A DNA stretch of 64,000 bases from the NCBI GenBank assembly GCA_013399875.1, contig VXAZ01003890.1, forward strand, positions 310,001-374,000. The letters run 5' to 3'. The number at the start of each line of letters is the position of its first letter. The first letter of the stretch is position 1. This document shows, in pieces, positions 61,439 through 64,000 of the stretch. Under the pieces are notes generated by a model. It had not been told where the DNA came from, did not search any database, and saw only the letters and a program-made list of their open reading frames with translations. Made by a program: the position numbers and the translations under genes. Source of the stretch: Gymnorhina tibicen. Its lineage: Eukaryota > Chordata > Aves > Passeriformes > Artamidae.

Positions 61439-64000
61439 GGCACATTGTGACACACAAACCTGTGTGCACCAGGAATTGAGTCCTTGGGACTATGTCTATG
61501 CCAGCAAATTAAACAGAATCAGGAACTGTCCTTTGGTGCTGAAACTCAATTGCATACCTTTTTAGATTGTTGGCGTTGTTCCTGGTGTTCTTTTAGCCAA
61601 CCGGCAGTGTCCCAAACTGTTCCTTATCACAGCTCAGTAATTAGCACAGGCAAGAAACCGTCCCCAATAAGCAGTTTCCATGCAGCTACACTTTACTGGA
61701 GGGTGAGAGACTGAGGTGGTTTGGACATTTTAGAGTAGCCCTTTCCATGCCAAGTTGTCCCAGTGACAGAGAACAGTCCTAAACAAGCATAATTTGTTAG
61801 TGTAAATTGAGTTTATGCATCCTGCTTCCTAGATGTTTACCATAAGCAAAATATCATCTGAATGTTCTGTTTGAAGCTTGGCTGCTGCTATCCAAAAACA
61901 CCTGAGGAAGAATAGGTCTAAGACTGGATGGAGTTAAGTGATGAGATGAACCCTGATTCTAAAAGCAGGAGCTTTGCCTGCAAAGCAAAGTGCAAAGTCA
62001 TGACTGGGAAGAACATACTGATGACTTACTGGGTGTTCTTTCATCAATGCAGCTTTATTGTCAAATTATTTTTTCTGCATTGTTTCCAAAGGAAGGTGCT
62101 GCTCATGTTAGAGATCTGCCCTGGTATTAGCAGCTGGCTACCATCGGTTCATTAAACTGCACCACTTCAAAATGCCAGTAAAGCAGCAATGACTGGAGCC
62201 ACTGCAGCTGGGATTATGTGATACTGCAATGGGAGCAGATGTAAACTTTGTACCAGCAGGAGTTGTGCCACCAGCCTGTGCTGGTGGTTTGTATTGGGGC
62301 AGCCATGCCAGGGATTGTAATGTGGGAAAAACAGCAGCATAATGGAACCTCAGATGTGTCGTTCTTATCTGATTGTTGTTCATTCTGCCCTGGTGCACTG
62401 GCTCAGAGCTCAGTATTCATCTCTCACTCTTGATGTGAGCTCATGATGTCAGTTTGCCATGCAGATATGCAGCATGTATGGAAGAACTAGGAAAATGAAC
62501 TGGTAACCATATCCTGGTCCAGGCATCAGCGGGATCCTTTGGAAACCCTTACACTTCAAGGGCATTTTTGCCAGGTGGTACCTCCAATTATGTTTCCAGT
62601 GCAGAATGTTTTTCTTCAGTTTTTCACAAAACCTGAAGCACTGTTTCTAAAATGAAGGACATCAAGCCTCTGATCCTTTCAAGTCTTCTCCAGAATTAGT
62701 ATTTCCCCCTTCAGAGCTTATGTGTTATCCCAGCAATTTTATATCCTAGTGAGGTCTTTTCTTAGGTGTCTGATATCCATAGAAGTATTTGAAATCATTA
62801 ATCTCAGAGACTGGATTACTTGTATGAGTGGAGTATTCAGAAACTGCAGATCTCCCATCTGAATTAACTTATCTGGTGACAAATTTTACTGTTTCCTTTC
62901 TCCACCTGCACTTTCTAAGTGCAGTAAGTCCATACTCACAGACTGGCTTGGAACATATCCTGCTTAAATGCCACTGCCAATAATAAATCAAAATGAAAAC
63001 ATTACATAAATAGGCCAGAATAAAGCTGGCTTTGCATGCTGCCAGCCTACCTGAGGGAGGTCTGGTTGTCCTTAACAATAATATTAATTTTAACCTACAA
63101 TAATTTAACGAGCTTGCATAAGCTTACATTAAGAAGAGAGATATACAAGTATGCAAACATCAAAAGAGATCAGAAAAAGCTTGATGATAACTTTTTCTGT
63201 CAGAACACACTGTGACTTGAAATGCTTTGCAGATCAGGTTTTTCAGGTTCTTTTTGAGGAATTCTCTTTTAGAAGAAAACCCCGGAGGAAATTCTGACCT
63301 TTTGACTTTTTTCAGAATCAAATATTTAAATTTTACTATCAATGCATCATTTTGATATGTGTTCTCAGCAGAATGGGTTCTGTGGTGCTAACCATCATAG
63401 CCTTAATCTCCTGCCTTTACACATTCTGACCACAGAGTCTTTTTGAAGGACAGTCTGCAAAACAAAACTGGTGCTTCTCCAGAGAGTGAAGAAGTGCTTC
63501 ACAGAGGTGAAGGGTAAGTCACAGACCTCTGTGATGATTACCAAAGTTCGGTATGCAGGATCTTTCCTTTCATCAATGTAGAGATCTGGCAGCAGGTGGC
63601 TTCTACAGCCATAAAACCCACAGCAAGGTCAGCTGAGTGCCTTCACAGTCCTCCACATCTGCACCTGGTCAAAGACACAACTCCATTATCTCTTTTACCT
63701 CCTGTTTCTGGTGGATCAATGTGGACATACCTTCATCTCTGCTGATGGGCTAAGGGCCCTTGATGTTCCTAGTGGAGCATTAAGGGGAACTCAAATAATG
63801 CCCCAAGAAGGTTAGGCTGAAAGCCTGCTAGTTAGATGATTAATCTGACCTAACATTAGGTGTCTGCCAGTTGCCTGGGCTTTTATTGCATTCAATGCTG
63901 ACCTGATCAGTATAGTCCATGGAGATTAGTGCATGATTCATCCTAACAAATGCAGCTCTCTCACTGAGGGTGAGATGAATCATGCCACAAACTACAGTAA
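61439..64000. other. Non-coding DNA, no feature recognised
   Basis: Unique AT-leaning sequence with only short overlapping frames. No repeat, LTR or gene is recognised. Confidence 0.55.

Overview
The window is avian nuclear DNA, and its repeat content fits a songbird best. Every clearly recognisable repeat belongs to families typical of bird genomes: 5'-truncated CR1 LINEs in both orientations, several endogenous retrovirus (ERV) LTRs, and a few very old MIR-like SINE remnants. There are no operons, ribosome binding sites or dense reading frames. Bird is a confident call; songbird is an inference from the LTR types.

Layout. From 1 to about 48.8 kb there is no protein-coding gene I can support. 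This is AT-leaning non-coding DNA with simple repeats, CR1 3' ends (8.9 kb minus, 14.5 kb plus), MIR-like fragments (23.4, 27.2, 29.6, 30.4 kb), a solo LTR (30.8-31.4 kb, plus), a second LTR of another family 100 bp further on (31.5-31.9 kb, minus), and a 1.5 kb LTR-like element with a very GC-rich block (38.75-40.25 kb, minus). From 48.8 to 51.7 kb there is an LTR fragment, an unexplained C-rich block, and the 3' end of a decayed provirus: an envelope transmembrane remnant, a polypurine tract and a 3' LTR. That LTR is interrupted by a 468-base run of N whose two edges carry the same 125 bp. From 51.7 to 57.1 kb there is more non-coding DNA with CR1 pieces, ending in a 1.25 kb CR1 reverse-transcriptase fragment.

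The standout is a sharply GC-rich island at about 57.1-60.5 kb. It carries one convincing gene on the plus strand. A short first exon (57516-57590) ends at a CAG|GTGAGG donor, a 288 bp intron ends in a pyrimidine-rich AG acceptor, and a long second exon (57879-59798) continues in the same frame, giving a 664-residue protein. The protein is acidic and low in complexity, contains an internal duplication of roughly 110-160 residues, and ends in a basic amphipathic segment. I do not recognise the family. Upstream lie three copies of a 15-base motif; downstream is an AATAAA signal at 60517. CR1 fragments in the same orientation lie on both sides, suggesting the gene may sit in a mobile or duplicated segment. 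From 61.4 kb to the end I see nothing but unique non-coding sequence.
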